A DNA stretch of 60,048 bases from Frankiales bacterium. Lineage in GTDB: Bacteria; Actinomycetota; Actinomycetes; JAFAQI01. The notes beneath the pieces were generated by a model. It saw only the letters and a list, made by a program, of their open reading frames with translations. It made no database searches and was not told where the DNA came from. This document shows positions 15,972 through 24,755 of the stretch, one piece after another. Within the stretch, counting starts at the first letter, position 1. Each line of letters starts with the position of its first letter. Where the stretch lies: contig JAICXJ010000015.1 in NCBI GenBank assembly GCA_025980465.1, positions 1 through 60,048 of the forward strand, written 5' to 3'. The translations under genes were made by a program, and so were the position numbers.

Positions 15972-16990
15972 GCAGCGAGGCCGAGCGGCAACCCGAACGA
16001 CGGGAAGATGTGCTCGACATCGAGGAAGGTGTTGATCGCCGCGATCTTGCCCTCGGAGATGTCGAGGATCTGCAGCGCCCAGGCGTGGTGACCGGTCCCG
16101 TCCGGATTGCAGCGGTACTGCGCGAACGCCGGCCGCCCGTTCGCCATCGTCGCCACCAACCGGGAGTCCTTGCAGGCCATCGGACCGGGCTGCACCATCC
16201 AGGTAGCGATGTTTTGGGCACCTTGCAGCCACATCGCGAATGGCGGCATCGACTGGATCGCGTCCTCGTGCAGCAAGGTCACCAGCTGCGAGATGTCATA
16301 ACGCTCGAAGGCATCGCAGTACTTCTGCAACAGCTCGGCGTCGTCCGCGCCGACCGTGACGGGCCGGCCGGTGGCCGGAACCGACGCCAATGTGGCGCGG
16401 GCGCGCTGCAGCGCGCTGTTGATCGCGGCGACGCTGGTGTCGAGCAGCTCCGCGACCTCGGTGGCCTGCCAGCGCAGCACCTCGCAGAGGATCAGCGCGG
16501 CACGCTGCCGGCCGGGAAGGTGCTGAAGCGCCGTGACAAAGGCGAGCCGCACGCTGTCACGGACCTCGGCCACCTCGGCCGGGTCGGCGTTGTCAGGCAG
16601 GATGCGTTCGTCGGCGATCGGTGAGACCCAGAGGTTCTCCGGCAGGTAGGGCCCGAGGTTGGACTCATCAGGCGCGCTCGGGGGGCCGAGCTCGGCGGGA
16701 CGCGCCCGGCGCTGCGCACCGCGGTGCATGTCGAGGCAGACGTTGGTCGCGATTCGGTACAGCCAGGACCGCACGCTGGACCGCCCCTCGAATCCGTCCT
16801 GCTTTCGCCAAGCCCGGATCAGGGTCTCCTGGACTGCATCCTCGGCCTCCGAGCCGGACCCGAGCATCCGGTAGCAGTAGGCGGTCAACTCGCGACGATG
16901 CGACTCGAGCACGTCGTCGGACAGCACCGCCGTACGGGTCGTCACGGCTGACGATGGTACGCCGATCGGCTCCTTCAGCAGAGTCTCCAC
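15968..16990 (-). CDS. ECF sigma factor, SigG/SigX5-like, with C-terminal NTF2-like domain
   Basis: 340-aa sigma-70 factor. Region 2 is at about 30-95 (ELTAYCYRMLGSGSEAEDAVQETLIRAW, RSWLYRIATNVCLDM) and region 4 at about 150-205 (LPGRQRAALILCEVLRWQATEVAELLDTSVAAINSALQRAR). The remaining 130 residues are a SnoaL/NTF2-like domain (KYCDAFERYDISQLVTLLHEDA) typical of the TIGR02960/SigG group, where the tail replaces a separate anti-sigma factor in activity control. The -35/-10 targets are unknown. GTG at 16990 is used; GTG at 16945 is an alternative. Confidence 0.9.
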   Translation of the reverse strand: METLLKEPIGVPSSAVTTRTAVLSDDVLESHRRELTAYCYRMLGSGSEAEDAVQETLIRAWRKQDGFEGRSSVRSWLYRIATNVCLDMHRGAQRRARPAELGPPSAPDESNLGPYLPENLWVSPIADERILPDNADPAEVAEVRDSVRLAFVTALQHLPGRQRAALILCEVLRWQATEVAELLDTSVAAINSALQRARATLASVPATGRPVTVGADDAELLQKYCDAFERYDISQLVTLLHEDAIQSMPPFAMWLQGAQNIATWMVQPGPMACKDSRLVATMANGRPAFAQYRCNPDGTGHHAWALQILDISEGKIAAINTFLDVEHIFPSFGLPLGLAA

Positions 16991-17116
16991 GATCCTTGTG
17001 ACGAGCCGGATCAGGAAAAGTCATCGGCCCGATCCGAAAAATTCTCGACCGATGATTCGCCGTCGCCGCAGGCGTCTACGGTGCGACAAGGTCAGCCGAC
17101 GCAGGAGGACAGCGCG

Positions 17117-17692
17117 ATGGGCAAGCTAGCAGTGACCGAGTTCGTGTCACTTGACGGCGTGTTCGAGGATCCGGGCGGCAGCGAGGGCACACCCCATGCC
17201 GGCTGGACCTTCACGTTCGACCGGGGTGAGGACGGCGAGAAGTTCAAGCTCGACGAGGTGGTCGCGGCCGACGCCCAGCTGCTCGGCCGGGTGACCTACG
17301 AAGGCTTCGCGGCCGCCTGGCCCAACTATTCCGACGAGGTGGGCTTCGCCGCGAAGATGAACTCGATGCCGAAGTACGTCGTCTCGTCCTCCCTGGCGAG
17401 CGCCAACTGGGAGAACTCCACAGTCATCCGCGACAACGTCGCCGACGAGGTCCGAGCGCTCAAGGCCAAGTACGACGGCGACATCCTGGTGGCCGGCAGT
17501 GGCACCCTCGTGCAGTTTCTTTTTGCGGAGGGTCTGGTCGACGAGCTGCGCCTGATGGTGTTCCCGATCGTGCTCGGATCTGGTCGGCGACTGCTCCCCG
17601 AAGGCTCCGCCAAGACTCGGTTGCGGCTGGTCGGCAGCCAGCAGGTCGGCTCCGACGGCGTCACCGTCCTGACCTACGCACCCGCGGAGTAG
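17117..17692 (+). CDS. Dihydrofolate reductase/RibD C-terminal family protein
   Basis: 191-aa protein of the RibD C-terminal (DHFR-like) fold. Visible blocks: KLAVTEFVSLDGVFEDPGG at the start, AQLLGRVTYEGFAAAWP, MPKYVVSSSLASANWENS, DILVAGSGTLVQFLFAEGLVDELRLMVFPIVLGSG. It lacks the deaminase half of RibD, so it is a stand-alone NADPH-dependent reductase of unknown substrate. ATG at 17117 is chosen because AGGAGG lies 9 bases upstream. It is 19 bp ahead of the ThpR gene and probably shares its transcript. Confidence 0.88.
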   Translation: MGKLAVTEFVSLDGVFEDPGGSEGTPHAGWTFTFDRGEDGEKFKLDEVVAADAQLLGRVTYEGFAAAWPNYSDEVGFAAKMNSMPKYVVSSSLASANWENSTVIRDNVADEVRALKAKYDGDILVAGSGTLVQFLFAEGLVDELRLMVFPIVLGSGRRLLPEGSAKTRLRLVGSQQVGSDGVTVLTYAPAE

Positions 17693-17711
17693 CAGGGCCT
17701 AGAGTCCTGCG

Positions 17712-18260
17712 GTGCGGCTGTTTGCGGCGGTTGAGATTCCGGCCGCCGAGCGCGAGCGGCTTGCCGCGCTGGTCGGCGGCCTCAAGGGGCTGCCGCTGCG
17801 GCCCACGCCCGAGGAGCAATGGCACATCACTGTTGGCTTCTACGGGGAGGTGCCCGAAGGTGTCGTCGCGGATCTCACCGAACGGCTTCGACGTGCCGCT
17901 GCCCGCACAGCGCCGTTTCGCATCCGACTGTCGCGCGCCGGCACGTTTCCGAAGAACCCGACCAAAGCCCGGGTGTTGTGGGTCGGCCTCGACGGTGACA
18001 CCGCCGAGCTCTCACGACTCGCCGAACGCTGTGTCGCGGCCGGACGGCGCTGCGGGATCGACATGCAGGACCGACAGTTCTCACCGCACGTGACGATCGG
18101 CCGGTCCCGGAACGCCGCCGCCGACCTCAACCGAGCGGTCGCCTCGCTGTGGGACTACGACAGTCAGCCGTGGCAGGTGACGACTGTCCGGCTGATCCGA
18201 AGCACTCTCGGTGCCACGGTCCGCCACGACACCCTCACCGATCTCGCTCTGGAGCGTTGA
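17712..18260 (+). CDS. thpR: RNA 2',3'-cyclic phosphodiesterase (LigT/ThpR family)
   Basis: 182-aa 2H phosphoesterase. The two defining H-x-T motifs are seen: HIT at 38-40 and HVT at 126-128, with MRLFAAVEIP at the start and GTFPKNPTKARVLWVGL in the middle. The family opens 2',3'-cyclic phosphates and was first seen as a tRNA ligase activity in vitro. GTG start 19 bp after the previous gene. Length is normal. Convergent with the STAS gene. Confidence 0.9.
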   Translation: MRLFAAVEIPAAERERLAALVGGLKGLPLRPTPEEQWHITVGFYGEVPEGVVADLTERLRRAAARTAPFRIRLSRAGTFPKNPTKARVLWVGLDGDTAELSRLAERCVAAGRRCGIDMQDRQFSPHVTIGRSRNAAADLNRAVASLWDYDSQPWQVTTVRLIRSTLGATVRHDTLTDLALER

Positions 18261-18294
18261 TCTCGTTGCGGCCGGGCTATCAGATCCGTCGCTG

Positions 18295-18642
18295 CTACAG
18301 GTCGCGAAGCACCACGCCGGGCAACGTCGGCCACAGCGCGCTGAAGATTCGCTTGAGCGACTCCGGCGCCGAATGAAGCACCAGCTTGTGACGAGGGTGG
18401 AGCGCGAGCGCGAGCTGGGCGAGCACGGCAGCGCCTTTCACGTCGATGAAGCGAAGCCGACCGAGCCGAAGGTGGACATCACGCCCGCCGCCGCGTGCGG
18501 GCACCAGGGCGTCATCGAAAGACTTCACGTTGGCGATGTCGACCTCGCCGACAACTGTGAGCACGTGGTCGGGACCGGTCAGGATCGTCAGCACTCCGTC
18601 GGTTGCCGCATCGATGAACCGCGGCGTGGAGGTCGACGTCAT
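18295..18642 (-). CDS. STAS domain protein (anti-sigma antagonist type)
   Basis: 115-aa STAS protein. The fold runs through LTVVGEVDIANVKSFDDAL (30-48), VHLRLGRLRFIDVKGAAVLAQLA, and a C-terminal LVLHSAPESLKRIFSAL. In SpoIIAA-type antagonists the loop reads D-S-S/T-G with a phosphorylated serine; here it is D-V-K-G, so kinase control is probably lost and the protein may be constitutively binding or structural. ATG at 18642 fits the domain start. A further small STAS-like gene lies at 15741. Confidence 0.82.
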   Translation of the reverse strand: MTSTSTPRFIDAATDGVLTILTGPDHVLTVVGEVDIANVKSFDDALVPARGGGRDVHLRLGRLRFIDVKGAAVLAQLALALHPRHKLVLHSAPESLKRIFSALWPTLPGVVLRDL

Positions 18643-18792
18643 CCCGGTCACCGTATCGCTGCATCGACCGCGGCATCTACCCGTTCGGCGATTAGTTCTC
18701 GATCGCGGCCGACGATGCAGCCCCGGGAGACGGCGCGTTTCCCACCAGCACCATCCGTTCGGTTTGCCTCGACCCGGATCGACGGCGACGGA

Positions 18793-18818
18793 CGTACCTG
18801 ACGTTCGTGTCAGGTACG
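18793..18818. promoter_or_regulatory. Dispersed operator, site 2 (transporter/GMC operon promoter)
   Basis: Core CTGAC-GTTCGT-GTCAG at 18798-18813, with arms that stay perfect for 10 bp (CGTACCTGAC / GTCAGGTACG). This is the longest palindrome of the seven-site set. It ends 40 bp upstream of the DMT transporter ATG, where it could control the whole 18859-25198 unit. Confidence 0.75.
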
Positions 18819-18858
18819 GGCTGCCAGCAAGCGCCGGCCGCGTTAGGCTGAGCACCTC

Positions 18859-19878
18859 ATGTATGGCGCCGAGAGCCTGCTGGCTGTTGCCTTGTCGTTC
18901 GCGACCGCACTGTGCTTCGCGACCGGCTATGTGCTGCAGTACCACGAGGCCCACGCCGTACCCGATCGGCTCTTCCTGTCACCGAAGATGTTGGTCGAGC
19001 TCGTGCGGCACCGCATCTGGGTTGCCGGCATCCTCGTGATGTTCGTCGGCAATGGTCTGCAGGCAGCGGCGCTGTCGATCGGAAGCCTCGCTGTCGTCGA
19101 GCCCATCCTCACCACCGCGCTGCTGTTCGCCTTGCCGTTGTCGGCCGCATGGCGACGGGAGCGACTGGCGCCGAGGGACTGGCACGGCGCGATCGCGGTC
19201 TGCGTCGGGCTGGGCCTGCTGCTCGGCGTCGGCTCTCCCACGACCGGGCGCACCAACATGGCCGAGCACCAGTGGGTGCTGGTCAGCCTCGGCACCTGGG
19301 CCGGCGCCCTCACGTTGATCGCCGCCGGGCGGCGGAGCAGGTCGCCGTCGTCACGGGCCGCCTTGATCGGCGGTGCGGCGGGTGTGCTGTTCGGTCTGCA
19401 GGATGCGCTGACCCGCTACTGCATGCATGCGATGACCCATCATCAGGTCGGCATGCTGCTGCTGGACTGGAAGCCGATGCTCTCGGTGGTGACGGGCCTG
19501 TACGGCATCGCGCTGATGCAGTCGGCGTACAAGGCCGGTCCCCTCACGGCTGGGCTACCGACGATTGCGGTCGGTGAGCCGGTTGCCGGCATGCTGATCG
19601 GCGTCTTCGCGCTCGACGAGCATCTCAACGCCTCGACCGCGGCCGTGACCTTCGAGGTGCTCGGCGCCCTCATCATGATCGCCGGCACCTGGACGCTGGC
19701 CCGGTCCAGGCTGGTGTGCGGTGCGCAACACCCGAGCCGGCTACAGCAGCTCGAGTCACAGCTCGAAGCGCGCCTCAAGCCGGTGAAGGAGCGGGCGCGG
19801 GTGCCCGCCCGGGCGCAGCTGCGGTTCTCGGCGGTGCAGGTGCTGTCGATGTTCCTGATCTTCCGACGCGGCCGGTAG
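18859..19878 (+). CDS. DMT-superfamily membrane transporter
   Basis: 339-aa protein with nine or ten hydrophobic segments of the drug/metabolite transporter fold: LLAVALSFATALCFATGYVL, IWVAGILVMFVGNGLQAAAL, SLAVVEPILTTALLFALPLS, then WHGAIAVCVGLGLLLGVG and a second half including AGLPTIAVGEPVAGMLIGVF. The conserved V(V/G)EP motifs in both halves are typical of DMT/EamA or NIPA-like proteins. Its cargo is unknown. The last 50 residues are a basic cytoplasmic tail. It is followed after 7 bp by the small-subunit gene, so it probably exports or imports the substrate of the GMC/alcohol dehydrogenase operon. Confidence 0.85.
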   Translation: MYGAESLLAVALSFATALCFATGYVLQYHEAHAVPDRLFLSPKMLVELVRHRIWVAGILVMFVGNGLQAAALSIGSLAVVEPILTTALLFALPLSAAWRRERLAPRDWHGAIAVCVGLGLLLGVGSPTTGRTNMAEHQWVLVSLGTWAGALTLIAAGRRSRSPSSRAALIGGAAGVLFGLQDALTRYCMHAMTHHQVGMLLLDWKPMLSVVTGLYGIALMQSAYKAGPLTAGLPTIAVGEPVAGMLIGVFALDEHLNASTAAVTFEVLGALIMIAGTWTLARSRLVCGAQHPSRLQQLESQLEARLKPVKERARVPARAQLRFSAVQVLSMFLIFRRGR

Positions 19879-19885
19879 GCACCCG

Positions 19886-20719
19886 ATGGCGGAGCGGGGC
19901 GGCGAGCCAACCGCCGACGAGCAGGTGTCGGCGGCGCCGGCGGCCGGCGCCGGCCCGTCACGTCGCCAGGTCGTCACCGCGATGGGGTTCGTGCCGCTCG
20001 CCTCGCTGGCGCCGGCGATCATCTCGGAGAGCCGAGCACTTTCCGCCAGTGGCGCGAAGTACCGGTTCTTCACCGACCATGAGGCAGCAGTCATCAAGGC
20101 TGCCGCCGCGCGCCTGGTGCCGGGCCCGGCCGACGACCCGGTCGAGAAGCTGCTCAATTCGCCGGGCGCCACCGAGGCCGACGTCATCCGCTACATCGAC
20201 ACGATGCTGTCGATGTTCGACGACAACCCGCCGAAGATCTTTGCCGGTGGCCCCTACAGCGACCGCCACGGCGGTCACATCAACTACATGAAGCACTTCG
20301 TGCCCCCCGCACCTCGACAGTTGCACGCCTGGAAGAAGCGGGTGCATCAACTTCGGCGGCACTACCGCAAGGCCGTCCGGGCTCTCGACGCGGCTGCGAA
20401 GGGCGGCGACTTCGCGACCGCCGGCAACGGTGAGCAGGACTCGATTCTGGTCAAGCTCGGCGCCGAGCGCGACCTCATCTTCACCAACACGATCGAGGGG
20501 ATGTACGCCGTTCCCGAGTACGGCGGCAACCGGCACACCCTGGGCTGGAAATCGGTCGGCTGGCCCGGCGATTCACAGCGCCGCGGGTACACCCCGGCAG
20601 AAGTCGAGCACAGCGACGGCGAAGACCTCGTCGTGGTGACCGGCATCGTTGAGGTGTTGCTCAGTGCGCTGCCGATGGCAGCGAAAGCACGCCGAGTGAG
20701 ACGCACCGGCCATGGCTGA
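19886..20719 (+). CDS. Gluconate 2-dehydrogenase subunit 3-like protein, Tat-type leader
   Basis: 277-aa protein. A twin-arginine-like leader is visible (SRRQVVTAMGFVPLASLAPA, about 25-44). After it come TDHEAAVIKAAAARLVPG, the hallmark of the gluconate_2-dh3 family, and later ERDLIFTNTIEGMYAVPEYGGNR with GWPGD, also standard. In known systems this small subunit pairs with a GMC flavoprotein, and it overlaps the GMC gene here by 8 nt. The pair is expected to oxidise an alcohol or sugar on the outside of the membrane, with the flavoprotein carried along. The substrate is not known; no cytochrome c subunit is encoded nearby. Confidence 0.85.
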   Translation: MAERGGEPTADEQVSAAPAAGAGPSRRQVVTAMGFVPLASLAPAIISESRALSASGAKYRFFTDHEAAVIKAAAARLVPGPADDPVEKLLNSPGATEADVIRYIDTMLSMFDDNPPKIFAGGPYSDRHGGHINYMKHFVPPAPRQLHAWKKRVHQLRRHYRKAVRALDAAAKGGDFATAGNGEQDSILVKLGAERDLIFTNTIEGMYAVPEYGGNRHTLGWKSVGWPGDSQRRGYTPAEVEHSDGEDLVVVTGIVEVLLSALPMAAKARRVRRTGHG

Positions 20720-22481
20720 CCGCGCGATCATCGTCGGCAGTGGGGCCGGCGCGTCCGTGGCCGCGATGGTCCTTTCGCACAACGGGTGGGAGGTGACGAT
20801 CCTCGAGAAGGGGCCGCGCTACATCCACGGGTGGGAGAAGCAAGGCCCGATCAGGACAGCGTTCTCCAACGACGAGTTGAAGTTCGACCGCAACTTCGAC
20901 CAGCCCGATCCGCTCTCCGAGCCCCGCGTCTTCCGCTCCAAGGCCGGCGGCGCACAGACCGTCGGGGTCGTGAATCCGCTGGCCTCCGTGGTCGGCGGCG
21001 GCACGACCCATTGGGACGCCAAGGTGCCGAGGTTCTGGGACATCGACTTCAAGAAGAAGTCGATGCTGGGCCCTTATCCCGACAGCGACGTCGAGGACTG
21101 GCCGTTCTCCTACGACGAGATCGAGCCTCACTACCGCACGATCGAGCACCTCATGGGGGTGCAGGGATCGCAGGCGTCGATCCCGAAGACGCCGACGCTG
21201 AAGCACGCCCCCGGCAAGCGCGGGTTTGCGATGCCGCCGGGACCGATGCAGCTCGCGTCGACGACGGTTGCCCACGGCTGCCGGACGATGGGACTGCATC
21301 CGTACCCATTCCCGATGGCAGCGAACAGCCGCCACCATCTCGGGCGGCCGGCGTGCAACGACTGCGGCCAGTGCAGCGACTACGGCTGCCCGATCGGCGC
21401 CAGGATCGGGGCGCTTGCCGTGATGCAGCACGCGGTGAAGACCGGCAACGTCGAGATCCACGACTCGGTGATGGTCGACAAGGTCATTCACGACGGGAAA
21501 CGAGCGACCGGCGTCCACCTCATCGACAAGCACGGCAAGCACCACACCAGGCACGCCGATCTCGTGGTGCTCGCCTGCTCGGCGATCGAGACCGCCCGAC
21601 TCGCGCACTTGTCGCAATTCCCGGACCCGCATGACCGGATCGGCCGGGACATGATGTTCCACAACTTCATCGATGGTTTCGGGATCTTCCTCGACAAACG
21701 GATGCACGCCTATCGCGGCCGCTCCGTAACGATGTGCTGCGAGGACTTCGCCGACCCTGACTACCCCGGCGCGCGGGCGTTCGCCAAGACGATGGGGCTG
21801 CCGTACTTCCGCGGCGGGATCATGGAGCTCGGCGGCAGCGAGGACGTCATCGCGGAAGCCACCGAGTACCAGTTCGTCCTGGACGCCCTGGCATCGCTGC
21901 CCGGCGGCGCCGTGAAGCCGTTCGGCACCACGTTCAAGACGCTCATGCGGGCCAGCCTGCTGCGTGACCGCCTCGCCGGCATCGACCACATTGCCGAGGA
22001 CCTGCCATACGCCACCAACCGGGTCGACCTCTCACCGAAGGTCAAGGACTTCCGCGGCGTACCGGTTCCCCGGCTGACGTACTCCCAGGGCAAGCATGAG
22101 CTGGCCGCAACACTGTTCTACGTCCCACTCATGACGGCACTGCTGAAAGCCGCTGGCGCGGGCGCGGTCGGCGCGGCCGTCCCCGAGACGGTGTCCAACA
22201 GCCTGACCGGCGCTGACATCCCTCACGGCGCCCACGTGATGGGCGGGATGCGGATGGGCCACGACCGCCGTACCTCGGTGACCGACGGCACCGGCATGGT
22301 GCACGGCATGACGAACGTCTTCGTGGCCGACGGGTCGGTGTTCCCGAGCAGCGGTGCCCAGAACCCGACGTTGACGATCATGGCAACCGCCCTGCGAAAT
22401 GCCACAAAGCTGTTCGGTCATGGACATCAGCACCTCACCGAAGCGCGTCTCGCCGGCACCGCCTCTCAGCAGGAAGACTGA
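20712..22481 (+). CDS. GMC-family flavin oxidoreductase
   Basis: 589-aa FAD enzyme of the glucose-methanol-choline class. The dinucleotide motif is GSGAGASVAAMVL (9-21), a flavin region VVGGGTTHWDAKVPRFW (about 93-109), and the C-terminal GAHVMGGMRMG plus NVFVADGSVFPSSGAQNPTLTIMA. A cysteine-rich run, CNDCGQCSDYGC (about 215-226), resembles the segment seen in gluconate dehydrogenase-like members. It should oxidise a primary or secondary alcohol to the carbonyl. It overlaps the small-subunit gene by 8 nt and is followed 4 bp later by a zinc alcohol dehydrogenase, all apparently under the operator at 18793-18818. Confidence 0.92.
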   Translation: MADRAIIVGSGAGASVAAMVLSHNGWEVTILEKGPRYIHGWEKQGPIRTAFSNDELKFDRNFDQPDPLSEPRVFRSKAGGAQTVGVVNPLASVVGGGTTHWDAKVPRFWDIDFKKKSMLGPYPDSDVEDWPFSYDEIEPHYRTIEHLMGVQGSQASIPKTPTLKHAPGKRGFAMPPGPMQLASTTVAHGCRTMGLHPYPFPMAANSRHHLGRPACNDCGQCSDYGCPIGARIGALAVMQHAVKTGNVEIHDSVMVDKVIHDGKRATGVHLIDKHGKHHTRHADLVVLACSAIETARLAHLSQFPDPHDRIGRDMMFHNFIDGFGIFLDKRMHAYRGRSVTMCCEDFADPDYPGARAFAKTMGLPYFRGGIMELGGSEDVIAEATEYQFVLDALASLPGGAVKPFGTTFKTLMRASLLRDRLAGIDHIAEDLPYATNRVDLSPKVKDFRGVPVPRLTYSQGKHELAATLFYVPLMTALLKAAGAGAVGAAVPETVSNSLTGADIPHGAHVMGGMRMGHDRRTSVTDGTGMVHGMTNVFVADGSVFPSSGAQNPTLTIMATALRNATKLFGHGHQHLTEARLAGTASQQED

Positions 22482-22485
22482 CGCC

Positions 22486-23706
22486 ATGCGTGGCCTGATC
22501 TTCGGCGTACAACCGCCGCCTACTGACCCCCTGCCACCTGACGCACCGCAACAGCTACGGCATCTCGCAGCGGCGCCGATGGACCTGCGTGAGATCCCCG
22601 ACCCGGTGTTGCCGGCACCGGACTGGGTGGTCATCAGGACCCGAATGTGCGGGATCTGCGGTTCCGACGCCAAGCAGGTCTTCATGGAGGGCGACGGCGA
22701 CTCCCCCATGACGGCGTTGATCAGCTTCCCGCAGATCCTTGGTCATGAAGTGGTGGGCGACATCGTGGCGGCCGGCGCGGAGTCCGGTCGGCGGGTCGGC
22801 GAGCGGGTGGTGCTCAACCCCTGGCTGTCTTGTGGTCCGCGGGGCATCACCCCGCCGTGTGAGGCCTGCGCCCGCGGCAACTACAACCTGTGCTTCCACT
22901 TCACCGAGGGTCATCTCGAGCCCGGGATCCACACCGGCAACTCGAAGACTGCGACCGGCGGCTTCGCCGAACTGCTGCCTGCCCACACCTCGATGGCGAT
23001 TCCCTGCCCGGAAGGGGTGCCCGACGAGGTTGCCGTCCTCGCCGACCCGTTCTCCGTGGCGTTGCACTCCGTGCTGCGCAACCCGCCACCCGCCGGCGGG
23101 AAAGCGTTGGTCTACGGCATCGGTGCGCTCGGGCTCTCGACGCTGGCGATCCTTGCCAAGCGGCATCCCCACGTCGAGGTCGGCGCAGTCGTCCGATATC
23201 CGCATCAGGCCGATGCGGCGAAGCGCCACGGCGCCCGGGTATTCCAGTCCGAGCCCACGCTGGACCTCATCAACGCGGTTGCTGAGTGGAGTGGCACGAG
23301 GGTTCACCCGCCGTGGGAGGGGCTGCCGATGACGTTCCCCGGCGGCGTCGACGTCGTCTACGACACAGTCGCGACGGCGGAAACCCTCGAGGTGTCGGTG
23401 CGCGTCACCCGCGCACGTGGCGCGATGGTGATCACCGGCGTCAGCCAGCCGGCGCGGTTTGAGTGGAGCCCCTGGTACTTCAAGGAGCTGTCACTGATCG
23501 GATCGAACGCCTTCGGCGTGGAGGAGATCGACGGCGTCCGGAAGCACGCGATCGCCCACTACCTCGACTGGGTGGCGGCCGGCGAGATCGACGTGAGCGA
23601 CATGCTCACCCACCGCTTCACCCTCGAGGACTGGCGCGGTGCGTTCGAAGCCATCGCCAACCAGCGGGAGACCGGCACGATCAAGGTCGCGTTCGACTAC
23701 CGATGA
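22486..23706 (+). CDS. Zinc-dependent alcohol dehydrogenase (MDR) 1
   Basis: 406-aa medium-chain dehydrogenase. Features in order: CGICGSDAK (catalytic zinc Cys), ILGHEVVGDIV (GHE motif), a structural-zinc-like cysteine set CGPRGITPPCEACARGNYNLC, and a Rossmann GIGALGLSTLAI. It converts an alcohol or polyol to the ketone or aldehyde with NAD(P). ATG at 22486 lies 4 bp after the GMC stop and has AGGAAG upstream; an earlier ATG inside the GMC gene is unlikely. It overlaps the next dehydrogenase by ATGA. It is slightly longer than common family members because of the zinc-loop insert. Confidence 0.9.
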   Translation: MRGLIFGVQPPPTDPLPPDAPQQLRHLAAAPMDLREIPDPVLPAPDWVVIRTRMCGICGSDAKQVFMEGDGDSPMTALISFPQILGHEVVGDIVAAGAESGRRVGERVVLNPWLSCGPRGITPPCEACARGNYNLCFHFTEGHLEPGIHTGNSKTATGGFAELLPAHTSMAIPCPEGVPDEVAVLADPFSVALHSVLRNPPPAGGKALVYGIGALGLSTLAILAKRHPHVEVGAVVRYPHQADAAKRHGARVFQSEPTLDLINAVAEWSGTRVHPPWEGLPMTFPGGVDVVYDTVATAETLEVSVRVTRARGAMVITGVSQPARFEWSPWYFKELSLIGSNAFGVEEIDGVRKHAIAHYLDWVAAGEIDVSDMLTHRFTLEDWRGAFEAIANQRETGTIKVAFDYR

Positions 23707-24755
23707 CCCGCAAGATGCGTGCCGCTGTCATCGCCGGACCTGGCCGGCTCGAGATCGACGAGGTGGCGGTCGCCGCGCCTGGCCGCGGGCAGGTACTGGT
23801 CCGGGTTGAGTACTGCGGCGTCTGCGGAACCGACCTGCACAACACCCTCGATGGCTGGGGGGTGATCGGCGCCATCGGCGGTCATGAGTGGTCCGGCCGA
23901 ATCGCTGCGACGGGCGAGGAGGTGACCGGCCTCGCCGAGGGCGAGCTCGTCGTCGGCGGGCCACCCTGGTGTGGCGTCTGTGAATGGTGTCGGATCGGAC
24001 GGTCGTCGCTGTGCGTCGCCGACCCGATCCGCACCGGCACGCCGGGGCACAGCGCTATCCCGAACCAAGGCGCCTTCGCCGAATACCTCCTCGCGCGGGC
24101 CGACACCGTGCATCAGGTGCCTGAGGGCCTCGACGCCAGGACGGCGGCGCTGTCCGAACCGCTGGCTGTCGCTTTGCATGGGCTCACGGCGGCCGCCCTG
24201 CCTGACCCGCTCGCCGCGACCCGGATCCTGGTCAGTGGAGCCGGTCCGCTCGGCCTACTCGTGATCGCTGCCCTCGCCCAGCGAGGCGCCGAGAGTGTCG
24301 TCGTTGCCGAACCGACCCCGCCCCGCCGGGCGACCGCACTGCGTGCCGGCGCCGCGACAGCGCTGACGCCGAGCGAGCTTCCCGACGTACCTGCGCTGCC
24401 GACCCAGACCAGTCCGGACGGTTTCGACGTGGTCTTCGAGACCTCTGGCGCGGCGGTCGCCATCTCCACCGGGCTCGGGCTGCTGCGACCCACCGGCCGG
24501 CTGGTGCTGCTCGGCACCGGTGCGATGTCGGTGCGGCTGGACGCGATCCGGATCCTGCTGAACGAGCTGGTCGTCACCGGCGCCTACTGCTACGACGACA
24601 CCGGCATCGATGACGCCCTGACGTTGCTGGCCTCCGGTCGGCTTCCGATCGAGGACTTACTCACTCCGGACGCTGTCGGGCTCGACGGCTTGCTCGACGC
24701 GATGAACCGGCTGAAGATCGGTGAGATCCCGCGAAAGGTGCTGGTGCGACCATGA
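23703..24755 (+). CDS. Zinc-dependent alcohol dehydrogenase (MDR) 2
   Basis: 350-aa zinc-dependent dehydrogenase, distinct from its neighbour. It has YCGVCGTDLHNTLDG and GGHEWSGRIA for the catalytic zinc, CGVCEWCRIGRSSLC for the structural zinc, and the cofactor fold SGAGPLGLLVIAALA. The pattern is closest to threonine/sorbitol/2,3-butanediol-type dehydrogenases. Start ATG at 23703 overlaps the previous stop as ATGA, indicating coupled translation; a longer reading would lie inside the previous gene. Two adjacent dehydrogenases suggest successive oxidations, or two substrates, of one pathway. Confidence 0.9.
   Translation: MTRKMRAAVIAGPGRLEIDEVAVAAPGRGQVLVRVEYCGVCGTDLHNTLDGWGVIGAIGGHEWSGRIAATGEEVTGLAEGELVVGGPPWCGVCEWCRIGRSSLCVADPIRTGTPGHSAIPNQGAFAEYLLARADTVHQVPEGLDARTAALSEPLAVALHGLTAAALPDPLAATRILVSGAGPLGLLVIAALAQRGAESVVVAEPTPPRRATALRAGAATALTPSELPDVPALPTQTSPDGFDVVFETSGAAVAISTGLGLLRPTGRLVLLGTGAMSVRLDAIRILLNELVVTGAYCYDDTGIDDALTLLASGRLPIEDLLTPDAVGLDGLLDAMNRLKIGEIPRKVLVRP

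Noticed and set aside
20661-21989. Long minus-strand frame opposite the GMC oxidoreductase
   Set aside because: Shadow of a strongly coding plus-strand gene with clear FAD motifs.
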